Shown piece after piece: positions 36,534 through 47,461 of a DNA stretch of 64,000 nt. Under the pieces are notes generated by a model. It had not been told where the DNA came from and did no database searches. It saw only the letters and a list, made by a program, of their open reading frames with translations. Both the position numbers and the translations under genes were made by a program. The stretch is from Archilochus colubris (Eukaryota > Chordata > Aves > Apodiformes > Trochilidae): assembly GCA_023079485.1 (NCBI GenBank), contig CM041090.1, positions 8,864,519 through 8,928,518 on the forward strand, in the 5' to 3' direction. Each line of letters starts with the position of its first letter. Position 1 is the stretch's first letter.

Positions 36534-36880
36534 TGTAGTGAAATGAGGCAACCAGGTGCCACTAATTGCCAGGCAGTGGGCATGAGCTTGTGTTAAGCCC
36601 ACCTGTGCCTGATTAGGGCAGGGCCCCCACTGCGCATGAGCAGGATTAGGGGGCCAATAAAAGGTGAGGCTCAAACTCACAGGCTCAGCTCAGTCCTGAG
36701 CAAGCCAGCAGAGAGATTGGCTGGGCCGCAGGAGCCGCAGGAGCCGCAGGAGCCGCAGGAGCCGCAGGAGCCGCAGGAGCCGCAGGAGCCGCAGGAGCCG
36801 CAGGAGCCGCAGGAGCCGCAGGAGCCGCAGGAGCCGCAGGCTCCCTGGCTCTCAACTGAGGTAATGCCCGTCTGACCTGT
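36534..36880 (+). mobile_element. 3' LTR of the deleted element, with expanded minisatellite
   Basis: It starts TGTAGTGAAATG directly after the polypurine tract. It matches the reverse complement of 55410-55592 over 183 bp with about seven differences. CCAATAAAAGG at about 36653-36663 may act as a TATA-like or polyadenylation signal. After AGCAGAGAG (36716) the two copies diverge; here a 9-bp minisatellite follows. The true 3' end of the LTR is not certain and is somewhere between 36716 and about 36960. Confidence 0.75.
36725..36840. repeat. Perfect 9-bp minisatellite, about 13 units
   Basis: The unit GCCGCAGGA is repeated about 12.9 times over 116 bp with no visible interruption. It is GC-rich in an otherwise AT-rich neighbourhood. 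Because the unit length is a multiple of three, all frames stay open: one plus frame reads (PQE)n and one minus frame reads (CGS)n. The open frames there (36636-36875 plus, 36677-36898 minus) are consequences of the repeat. The lack of variant units points to recent expansion or homogenisation. Confidence 0.97.
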
Positions 36881-36975
36881 TAGTGCTTGCAGGTGCAACT
36901 AGTTCTGGTTCTGCCATCTACTCTGCTAGGGGCTCAGCAGAGCTGAAAATAACAGGAATCTGCTTTTTCAGATCA

Positions 36976-37046
36976 AAGAATCATAGAATTTTCAGGGTTG
37001 GAAGGGACCTTCAAAACCGTCTAGTTCCAACCCCACTGCCATGGGT
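36976..37046 (-). repeat. CR1 3' tail fragment (copy F)
   Basis: The plus-strand sequence AAGAATCATAGAATTTTCAG, then GGTTGGAAGGGACCTTCAAA and CCAACCCCACTGCCATGGG, is the reverse complement of a CR1 3' UTR and tail. Only about 70 bp remain. Confidence 0.85.
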
Positions 37047-40000
37047 GTATGGGGCAAGAAGCACCAGTCTCAGTTTGAAGTTGGGCTCCAGGAGTGGGGC
37101 AACAGCAAATGACTTCTAAAGAAAAAGGTAAATTCTGGAATTAAAGTTTGGGGCCTGTTCTTGTCTGAGCGTGGACCTGTGCAGATTTGGCTGTGAATCC
37201 ATTGGTGTATAGAAGAGTGTTAGGAGTTGGTACCTTGAACACAAAAAATGCTTGTGATTCTGTAGGACCAGTCTGAATCTTATTTATAACGATTGTCTAG
37301 GAAGATGTTACAGGCTTACTGAATATTCAGGCAGATGCTAATGAACTGATTACCTAAATCCATAGCAGTAAGCTGTGATCAAAACCTTAAAGGTAGTTTA
37401 GAGTTTGGGCACTAGTGGAACTGAGTACTGGATAACCTTTTGCCAGAATGTTTCTGAAAACACCAATTTTACAGTGTTTTTATTTATTTATTAAAAGTGG
37501 AAATGACTCCTCTTTAACATGTAAAAAAAAGTTTTAGTATCTTCAGGGAAGGAGTATGTAATTGCATGCAAGAGAGAGAAGTTTCTTTATGCTATTGAGT
37601 ACCCTGTCAAGCTTTGTGGTTAGGTACCCAATTTCTGTTCATTGTTACACCAACTGTTGATGTGCTAACCAGAAAGTAATTATTGCCTGCCCAGAGATTT
37701 TCTGGAAGTTTGACCTGTGTCAATTTACTTCCTCTAGGGTTCTCATCATTCAGGTGTCCATGTGATAACTGAAGGAAATAGCCACTTCACTGTTTTGAAG
37801 GGTCCTCTTTCCACAAATCATAAACTCTTGAGCTTCTGATTCACTAAATAAAGGAGAATATGCAGTGAGATACTTTGAATGGCATCCAAACAAGGTGGTT
37901 CTTGCTTCACAGAAAAGTGCATGAGCAGTATTTAATGTATGTAAACCCTCATACAGGGCAATAGGAATTCTAGGATTCTGGCAGCTTTTCTATCTCTGCA
38001 CAAAGGCCTCAGAAACTGATTCCACGTCCTCCACCACACTCTCCCACTTCAGCATCCAGCCTGAAGGAACTCATGGAGTAACAAGCATGATAAACACTGT
38101 AGTGCTTATAAAAAATCCGTTCCATTTTTGCTCTTTCACTCGTGTTCTGGAAGTTGCATGGCTTCTTTAAATCGCGCTTTGGATTAGATTCTGTGTGATC
38201 TTTTTCTCCTTCAAGTTCTTTTCTTTCTCACCTACAGACATGAAGAAAATGGTGCCCTCTCATACTTCTAATGAGTGCTTCATCTTGCTAAACTAGTAGT
38301 TAAATCTCTCCCTGTAGATATAAGGGAGCAACACAAAGCAACAGAATTGTAAGGACAAAACCCAAGTGTTTCCTGGCTTGTAAGAACAAAGCTGATGAAG
38401 CTCCCTAGTGGGCTCCATCTGTGGAGAAGAAAAAAAAAAAAACTGCAAGAATCCAATGGCTGCAGGAGCAGGGAGCCTGAAACTTCAAGCTAGAATTCTC
38501 TGTAGTACAAACTGTCTCTTTGTTTTTTTTTGTTGGTTTGGTTTGGTTTTTTTTGTTGGCACCTCTTGAAGTCAAAACACAGGAATAGGTAGGCCTCCAC
38601 AATAGAACCTACCAGTCTTCAATGATGGAGTGTTATGTACAGATAAGCATACATCTATATATAATTATAGAAATGAAATGGTTTTAAACCTAAGTGAAAG
38701 TCTATTCCCTCTTTATTTAAAAAGTGAACTGTGAAAAGTATGATTGATATTTTCATTTATTAATGTGTCTTAATGGGAAAAAATATAATTTTGATCTTGG
38801 ATTATGTTATGAAAAACAGCACAAGGAAAAAGTTAAAAATGTTGTGACTGACTGACTTTTTATTAGTGCTTTTCCTATGGTCTCCCTATGAATCATGAAA
38901 ATTACCTGTATCAAATCAGCTGGGGAGGTACATCCTAGATTTGCAGAGAAGGAAGGTTCTGGCTTTGTTCCCTTCTGCTCGAACATCAAGATACCAGTGA
39001 GAGGAAGGTGAAGATACCAGTGGGAGTCGAAACAGTGGGGATACTTTGGACACTTTTTCTTTTTTTTCTTTTTTTGGTGTTTTGCTCACTCTGACTGGAT
39101 GAGACTTTAACCTTTATCTTGAATATGCAACAAATGAAAATGAAGGGCCAGAGTGTTGTTCTGACAAGCTTAAAGAGGAGCTAAAAAATTGCTATAAAGA
39201 ATTAGAGCATTTTACCCTCTTCTCTATTCCTCAGCTTATTTGTTACCTCTTGTTTTTCAGTTCATCTGAAGTCAGACTTGTTTGGTTTTTTTCACATATT
39301 GGCAATCACATCTAAGTTCTGTTTAATTTTGGGAGTGAAATTTTATATGGTTTAATTACAGAAGATTTGATAAACAAAATTTATACCTTATTAATTGCTT
39401 CTCTGTGATCTTCTACTCTTGTAATAGATATTAAAAACAAACTAATACTATTCTTATAAGTAATAGGGCCAGAGCTCTGTGGAATGATGGTGGTGGTATT
39501 ATTAGATTAAATCTGCAGCAGCTGTTTTGTCTCTAGGTGAAGTTACTGGGTAAGCTGAACTAACCTTCACCCTTGAGATTCTTTTACCTCTGAAATGTAA
39601 ACAGCAACAAAGGCACTGGAGACAGGAAGATTTGTGACAATAAGTAATAACTGTAGTACTTGATAATAATTATTACTTAACAAGCAAGAGTTACATTTGA
39701 AGTAAAAACCAGTATGTTGTGATATTTGGATTTCTTTTCCTTCGTTGCATCTGACAAATGACAGGAGCAAATAGGCAGATTGGTTTGTTGCATTGATTAG
39801 TGCCTCCCTCACTTTAAGGAAAAAAGCCAAAGCTGTATTTTCTTCCTTCTGTCACCTCTTTGTAATCAGAGGGACTTTCTTTATGTAATCTGCATAAGGA
39901 AGCTGTGGCAAATGTGCTGAAGTAATTATTAGGCATTGTGTTTTCCCAGTTTATTCCCAGCACTTGAGAGGCTGAGTGTTTCACTCCTTTTAGAATGGCA

Positions 40001-43000
40001 AAGACATTACAAAACTTTACCTGATCTTTCATTTTGTCTTGCTAATGTGTCATAAAGGAACCAGTAGAAGCCATAGGACAAAAAAATTTTAAAAATCATG
40101 TTACAAATCACTGTTTTAACAAAAGGCATGAACTAAAGAGCTGAACTGTGAAAAATTGTTTGCTTGACCTATTAGTTTGAGAACTGCCAGTACCTTGCAC
40201 TATGATTTAAATAAAACCTGGACATGGTAGTCTGGAAAGGAAACCAGACAATTAGGAGACGAGGAGAACTGGGAAGTACCCTGTCTGGAGAGGAGGAAGG
40301 GTACTTGGGTATTGATTTGAGAGGCTTGAATAGCTTAGGTATCCATACCCTAATAAAATGTTATGGGGTTTACTTATCTACTTAAAAAAAACAAAGAAAG
40401 TAAATAACAATTCCACAGATGCTGAATATTCAGCATGGGTAAATTGTTTCTGCATTGTTCATTAAAAAGCAACTCCTGGAATATAAAAGTGTCCTTAATA
40501 TTTACCAAAGAAGAATTTGAAGAAATATTGTATTTATTATGACTAAGAGCAAGGAGTGAAAATTATATGCTGTATTATAACTTTGTTATGAATTCCAAGC
40601 TCTTGATTTTATTTTTGAGGGCTTTTGTCATTTGTTCCCTTCAGGAATCATTTGATCACCATGATATTCTGAGCTTCCTTGCTTCGTTATTTAAAGTGTA
40701 ACATAGTCAAGAAGAAGCCTTTAGAGACACGTACACTCTTGGACAGCATATTTAAAAATCTCAAGGCATCAGCTATTTAAAAAAATAAAAACCAAACAAA
40801 ATTCTTTGTCCTGGCCCAAATCCATGGCAGTGTTTGCCCTGCAGTATACACCAAACTGTTAGCCTTTGTAAGTGTGAAATTTGGTGAAGGCTTCAGCACT
40901 GGAATGAATTAGTGTAGTGCACAGTGACATGTCTTTCATCAGAGAGTGGGCAGCAGCCTGGAACACTGGATGAGTTAAAGGGCAGGCATGTGTGCTACAC
41001 CTCGGACGTCATGGGAAGTTTCAGCCCCTGCTTCTACATATAAGGCCAGAGTTCCGGTGGAAGCAGAGTATCTGCAGAAAAACATCTCAAAAATAAACCA
41101 CTGTTGAATCTTTGAGCATTCCCAGATTATATCTGTACATTTTCCAACAAATGATTGTCCTAAACATTTCCCTGAAATATAGAGATTCTTTGCTGGTGCA
41201 GTCATGCCTTGGCTGATAGGAGGCTTCCTGTGAAATCTGTAAATCCTCACTACGAAGATAACCTAAAAAGATTATTTAAGTTAATTGTGTAAAAATGTGT
41301 TCTCCCAAACAGAACATCTCCCTAGGGCATTAGTGCATTTATATACAATATTACAGCTGTGGTATTGGATCGGAAATGGTTAGTGGCTGAGTAACTGGCA
41401 AGAACAAAAAGAGAACAATAATGGTCTGATGACTGCTTGTCATTTACAAGTAGCAGCTGCATTTCCTTTTCCTTCACTTAGACGTGTTGTTTTCCAAAGC
41501 AGCTAGTGAAATCCCATTTCACTGAAGTCTGATCATCTTAAAAGATTTTTTCCTTGAGCTGAACTATTAATCTGATGACCTCTGCCTAGCTCTCAGTCTA
41601 TTCTCACCTCAAAGCAATTGCTGTTCTTCACATCAGGCTCAGAGGAAGGGGGTGACCCAAAACCTCTTGAATTCTGCTCTTACCATGGAGGCAAACAATG
41701 ATAAATGGTATGGTGAAAACCATTGTGGCACCCTGTGCTGCCTCTACAGAGGACTTCAGGCTGCAGTGTTAGTTTTCTAGAACCTGTAATTAACAATTGC
41801 ATAGAAGATTATGCATAGACAGCAGAATAAAATATTAGTTGTGGGTCCTTTGGTTTTGAAGTGTTTTTGCTGAAGCCAAGTGAACGGACTAGCAGTGCGA
41901 ACAGGCTGTGGCAAATTCTTGGTCACCACATTTGTCACTCCAGATGTCACAGGATTGTGCTGACAGATGAGCTGCAGAAAATCTTGCTTGGTGGTTTGAA
42001 AAATTAAAGCCCTGGTACTCCCATTGCCTGCTGGAGGTTGCTGTTTCTGCAATAGGGTCAATGGCAGAGAACCATCTAGTCTGGAGGAAGCAGCCAGATT
42101 TTGTACCAGGAAGGCTAAAGCGTGTGCTCATGTTCTGTCCTTCTGCTTGCTGTGGAAAGTCTGTGCCAGGGGGCTGGAACTCCCAGACAGAGCTCACCTG
42201 GTCCTGAATTGAGATAAGAAATGGTTACTGAGATAATTTGGATGTTTGTCATTCTGTGTTAAGGTCTGATCCAGCAAAGCACTCCAGATGGAAATCGTAC
42301 TGAAGCTAGGAGTACCAAGCAATCCTGTTTGAATGGGTTTGGGTGGTATTGTGTATTTAATCAAAGTCAGGCTTAATTACTTTTCTGACAGAGAGCCTAA
42401 AATTTACTAATGTGTATTAATAGTACCAGTGACTAAATAAAGTCAAATTCTTCTCTGGATAACACAGCTGCATTGCTTAACAGTTTCATGGATGTTTTAC
42501 AATGCAACTTTGGTGGGAAATTACCCTCCTAAACAAATATCCTAAAAGACAAGCAGTTGGTGAATTCAAAAAGATTTGAAAGAACTCAAGTGTACCACTG
42601 TACAGCAGCTTAAGATGAGCATGACCTTAAATAGCAAAACCTTTGAGAGACAATTTAGGTTTTAAAATATCTCTCTATGTCAACCTTGATTTGAGCAAAA
42701 AATGTGCTTTATATGAGCTATGAGATGGTAAAGACCTGCTTTTCCACTGAAAGTTAGAATCTTTAGATGCATTGGTCTTTTGTTCTCTAATACCTAATTC
42801 CTAAAATTTCTCTATTTCAGAAGAGTAGTTGTTAAGCAATCTACTAATTTTTTTCACCAGATATCTTTGTTGTTTGTATAATATTGCTAGTGTGGAGTTG
42901 CTTGATGAAAAGTTTCATAGTGGTTTATTAAAATATAGTAGTGGTAAAATGCTGTGATAATTCAGGTACTTTTACTTCCAACTTTCTGTAGTAGGATAGA

Positions 43001-43447
43001 GATAGGTATGGTAATGGGGCTTAATGAATTCAAGGATTTGGATTGTTGCAACTGTGATTTAAAAAAATCAAAAACCTAAAAGAATCCTGTTCCCAAGGCT
43101 AAAATAATATGCAGACTGCATGAACTCAAGAAACCTTTGTTTAATAAATAAATAAAAATACAACGCAGTGAATTGTCACAAACATTTTTTCCCTTGATTC
43201 TGCGTATTTGGACTGCCTAGTTCTAGTCATTAATGGACAGGAAGAGCTTTGCCCATACATGGTTTACTGTTGAATCTGTTGACTCATCTGTGTTGAATTC
43301 ATCATGCTGTGACTTATCCATATTATATATAGATGTATATTTTGGGATTCCTGATGCATGAATAATCGTTGCTGAACTCCATGCAGCCAAAGGTTATAGC
43401 TGTGGAAAAGTCCTGATTATTTTCTTTAGGACCCGGACTTTACCTCT
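37047..43447. other. Unique AT-rich sequence, no gene recognised
   Basis: No repeat family or exon was recognised. T/G-rich runs occur near 38521-38558 and 39055-39075. Open frames reach at most 102 codons and are featureless. Confidence 0.6.
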
Positions 43448-44511
43448 GAATCATAGAATTGTTCTGGTTGGGAAAGGTCTTTCAGATCACTGAGTCCAGC
43501 CATCAACATAGCTCTACTGAGTCTCATTCTAAACTATGTACTTAGGCACCACATCTACTCATCTTTTAAACACCTCCAGGGAAGGTGATTCAACCATATC
43601 CCTTTGCACCCTTTTCCAGTGTTTGATAACCCTTGCAGTGAAGATTTTTTTTTTTATAATATGTGATAGAAAAGTCCCCTGGTACAACCTGGGACCATTT
43701 TCTCTCATTCTAACACTTTTTACTAAGGAGACGAGAGTGACACTCACCTCACTACAACTTCCTTCAAGGTAATTGTAGAGATCAATAACGTGTCCCTCAG
43801 CCTTCTTTTCTCTGTACTGAACAACCCCAATTCCCTCAGACAATCCTCATAAGATTTGTTCTCCAGACCCTTCACCAGCTTCATTGCCCTTCTTTGGACT
43901 CCAGCACTTCAATGTTTTTGTGAGGGATCCAAAACTGAACACATTATTCAAGGTGAAGTCTCACCACTGCTGAGTACAGGAGAACAATAATTTCCTTAGT
44001 CCTTCTGGCCACACTATTTCTCATGCAGGCCAGGATGCTGGTGACTTTCTTGGCCACCTGGCCTCACTGCTGGCTCCTATTCATGTCAGGCAAGTGTTGA
44101 TCAGCACCACCAGGTCCTTTTCCTCTTGGCAGACATCCAGACACTCTTCCCCAAGCCTGTGTTATTTGGGATTCCTGTGGCCCAAGTGCAGGACCTGGCA
44201 CTTGGCCTTGCTGAACAACTGATCTCAGTCACCATATCCAGCCTGTCCTGGTCCCTCTGTAGAGCCTTCTTACCATCAAGCAGATGAACACTCCTTCCCA
44301 ACTTTGTGTCATCTACAAACTTACTCAGGATGCACTTCATCCCCTCTCCCACATCATTGATGAAGATATTTCAGAGAACCTGACCCAACACTGAGTCTTG
44401 GGGAACACCACTTGTCACTTCCCACCAACTGAATTTAACCCCATTCACCACAACTGTTTGGAAGTTCCATTCAGCCACTTTTTTACACTTGTCTAAGCTG
44501 TGGGAGTGACT
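43448..44511 (-). repeat. CR1 LINE, old diverged copy (copy G)
   Basis: A minus-strand CR1 with its 3' end at 43448 (plus-strand AATCATAGAATTGTTCTGGT). The 3' UTR and ORF2 C-terminus follow (minus-strand frame with ESPSLEVFKR at 43559-43588). Then comes the RT-domain region: GATGCACTTCATCCCCTCTC near 44328, and CTGACCCAACACTGAGTCTT with GGGGAACACCACTTGTCACT at 44380-44419. Frameshifts, stops and small deletions are frequent. Its divergence is far larger than that of copies A, B and E, so it is one of the oldest CR1 insertions here. Confidence 0.92.
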
Positions 44512-46639
44512 ACATCATAAAAATTTGGATATAAATAACAGGGAAAAGTTGCTTTTTTTTTTTTTAATTCGCCAAAAGAGTCTATTTCACATTAATATTC
44601 TCAAGTCATTTGTTTCCTTCCATTGCTGCCTTGCTCCAGGATGTCTCAGTGCTAAGTCTTACAGTGAGTTATGTCTGCAGTTACCTTAACTGCCAGCAGT
44701 GTGCATAAGACTGCAGGATCACAGTTTTACTGCATAAGAAAAGCATTTGTGGGACTTTTTGAAGTTTCTAGAGGTTTTTTTTTTGTTTTGTTTTTTTGTG
44801 CTTCAGAAATACCTTGTGTTGTAATAGGGGGTGTTAAAATGTCTCACTGCTATGTCTATACATCTTCTACTTGATGCTGTAACAGGTCCTGTGTTCAGTT
44901 CCCTTCTCTGAAGTACCTCACATGCTGATTCAGAGCACTCAGTGTAGTTGTTGGTAACTTCTCCCTCCACTAACTTTACCAGTCTTGTTTGACTTGAGAA
45001 CAGATGGCTGCGATGGCATCCAAGGTGACTCTTGCCTTTGAAAGCCCATTCTGACCTTTGCACCAGAACTTGTTTAGTTTTAGTCTGTTGGTTAATTTTC
45101 TGTCAGTAAGATTTACTGAAAAATTCTAAAGGTGTAGATAAATGCCAAAATACTTACAGGAATTTTAGTATACTAGAAAGTCTTGTCACATAGGAACTTA
45201 GCCTTTCTAACCAGGTGAGGGATGGATAAAACCCCTGTCTTCTCTCTGTGACCTGTAATAAACTGAGGCTCTGACAAATAGGTCAAGTGCTTTCCAGTAT
45301 CCAACTCCTTTTGTCTTGCCCAACCAAGGAGTAAAATAGCTGTTTCCCAGAAGTGAATTATTCTTTAATAACCACACTATTATTCCATTGCCTTGTTTAA
45401 AAAAGATAAATTCCGGGAGCAACTCATTAGAGAAGGTCATCAGAGGTACGGTGCCTTAGCACATTCACTGGAGACCTTTCAGTCCTTCCCTGTTTGTGGT
45501 TTGGTGTGGTTGGCGGTGTCTGGCATGCAGATGGTGTGGTGCAAATCTTTGTCAGACAAAGAACGACAGCAGGATGAGCAGACCAGACATCTTAAGGATG
45601 CCTTACATGTGCTTTCACCATATGAGATTGTGTCAGATATTCTCTCATACGCCTTTACAAATCATTTAGTGAAAAGGATTATTTGGAGAGGCACTGTCTT
45701 GGAGAGAGACATTCGAGGGAAAGTTTTCAAGGGATTCTGGAATTTTGTTCTTTTTTTTCACTCCTTTCTTTTTTGGAAAGTTTAGCAATTGTGTGTTTAG
45801 AGCTCTGACTAAAGGTGATGTGAACACTATTCTTGCGAAAGAGTATAGTCTTCTGAAAATATTAATGAAAGTCATATTTTCTTTGGTAGCAACAGGCTTG
45901 GGCTGTGTTCATTTGAAGTGTTTCTCATTTCACAGTGGGAGGGAGAAGTCTTCATTTTGCCAGGACTGTAACTGAAACCATGCTGATATCCAGGATACAT
46001 GTTGTCTACCATCTAAGGAGCCCTGAAAAACTGATAAAAATGCTTGACTGGTAGGAAACCCATGTGGTCTGTTTCTGTAGAAGCCCACAAATTTTATAAA
46101 ATAGGTGATTGAAAAACATAAAATTGGAAGAAGAGTTTGGATAAATCTGGAAAGCAGAAAGACATCTGTGCTTGTGGTCTACTGCATTTTGTATTTAGAA
46201 GAAATTACTATGTATTTCTAAATTCAATTATAAATCTGAGTGCTTTGCTGTCAGTGAGCAGCAGGGTCTCAGATTTAGTTCTTCCTTGCATTCTTGACAG
46301 CTGTGTAAAAATTAAGGCAGAATAATTGGTGCAAATTTTTATTTTGCCGTTTATTTTGCCATTTTGCTATTTGGAATAGGTATTCACCCCCTTATACTGA
46401 TGTTTTTTTCCTGCCTCACCTTAAGAATTACAACAAGTAAAAACCCTGAGGCCTGTTATTCTTCTTCTTTAATGTTCTGTCATTCTAACGACCTCAACTC
46501 AGATTTAAGAAATTTTTGACTTGATAAATAGTGTTTGGCTCTTCAAATTCCATGGTAGCTAATGTGTAATAGTAGTCTGGAGAAAATACCATGATCTTCC
46601 TGTTTTGGAAAACAAACCCAACTATCTGGCATATGGCAG
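44512..46639. other. Unique sequence, one long unsupported open frame
   Basis: No recognised repeat. The longest open frame outside repeats in the window lies here (45393-45785, plus, 130 codons). It opens at a TTG, and the translation has no known motif, signal peptide or domain. It is not called as a gene. T-rich runs are present near 44551-44566 and 44776-44797. Confidence 0.55.
46635..46639 (+). repeat. Target-site duplication, left copy
   Basis: GGCAG immediately before the LTR start TGTCACGG. It is identical to the 5 bp right after the LTR end. Confidence 0.85.
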
Positions 46640-47456
46640 TGTCACGGTTTAACACTGGCCCGGCAATTAAACCGAATAACAGACGCTCTCTATTAATCTC
46701 TCTCTCCTTGATAAAGAAAGGAGAGAGAATAAGGGAGAGAGACTTATGGGTTGGAAACTAAACTACACAACTTTAATGAAACAGTAATGATAAATAGGTA
46801 AAATTACTAAATATATACAAATATACAGGAAAATGGATACCACATTCCTCCCTCCTTCCCCCAATAACTCTCATGTCACCACCGAGGCTGCAGGGCAGCC
46901 CTGGGAAAGTCCAGGCTGGACTCCTGGAGTCGGCAGCAGTTGGGAACCGGAGGCAGGAACACACAGATATGGGCTGGGATGGATCAGGAGCACAGGCAGA
47001 CGAACGGACAGGATCCTTCCAGGATGCCGGGTGAAGGAAGGGAGGAAGGGAAATCAGGAAATCCAGAAGTCTGGAAATCTGGAAATCCGGAAAAGATCTG
47101 GCTCGGCCCTCGTGATGCCTCAAATTTATGCTGAGTGTGACGTATATGGGATGGAATACTCTGTTTGGTCAATTCTGGCATCTATCTTGTCTGTTCCTCC
47201 CCAAAGGAGGGCTCAGGTGGGATCTCTGTATCCTCCTGGACGGTAAAATGTTTTCCTCAGAGCTGAGCAGTGTCCTTGGCTCTGCATACCAGTCTCTAGC
47301 AGTAACTATAAACATGAAGTGTTATCAATCCTAGAAACACACACTGTCTGAGAAACTTGCTGTTAATTTCAGCAAGTGCAACTACTTACAAGAGACTTAG
47401 CTAAAAGTAAAAGTACAAAACAGAAAATCACCTTTATCCTGGCCCAAACCAGGACA
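46640..47456 (-). mobile_element. Intact solo LTR, ERV-L-like avian family (copy 2)
   Basis: 817 bp with the plus-strand edges TGTCACGGTTTAACAC and CCAAACCAGGACA. Read on the minus strand it starts TGTCCTGGTTTGG and ends GTTAAACCGTGACA, the canonical TG...CA form. It is flanked by a perfect 5-bp duplication GGCAG, so both ends are original and the internal region was lost by LTR-LTR recombination. The minus-strand ATTAAA near 46772-46777 is the likely poly(A) signal and sets the orientation. A pyrimidine-rich CTCTCTCTCC stretch and a short-period GGAAATC(T/C) array (about 47045-47092) lie inside. The 5-bp duplication fits ERV-L (class III) elements; the family assignment is from memory of avian LTRs. 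Confidence 0.92.
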
Positions 47457-47461
47457 GGCAG
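47457..47461 (+). repeat. Target-site duplication, right copy
   Basis: GGCAG immediately after the LTR end CCAGGACA, matching 46635-46639. Confidence 0.85.

Noticed and set aside
36230..36583. 117-codon minus-strand frame resembling a membrane protein
   Set aside because: It translates the A/C-rich low-complexity tract in antisense; the F/V/L/G-rich residues are a composition artefact.
36720..36845. CRISPR-like array
   Set aside because: The units are contiguous 9-mers with no spacers, in a vertebrate-type genome; it is a minisatellite.
36636..36875. Apparent PQE-repeat protein, and antisense CGS-repeat protein at 36677-36898
   Set aside because: Both are produced by a 9-bp minisatellite whose period is a multiple of three. 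The repeat lies at an LTR edge, and no promoter, splice site or conserved flank supports a gene.
46833..47246. 137-codon plus-strand frame and overlapping minus-strand frames
   Set aside because: All lie inside the solo LTR at 46640-47456 and have no counterpart in the related LTR at 10346-11182, so they are not conserved coding sequence.
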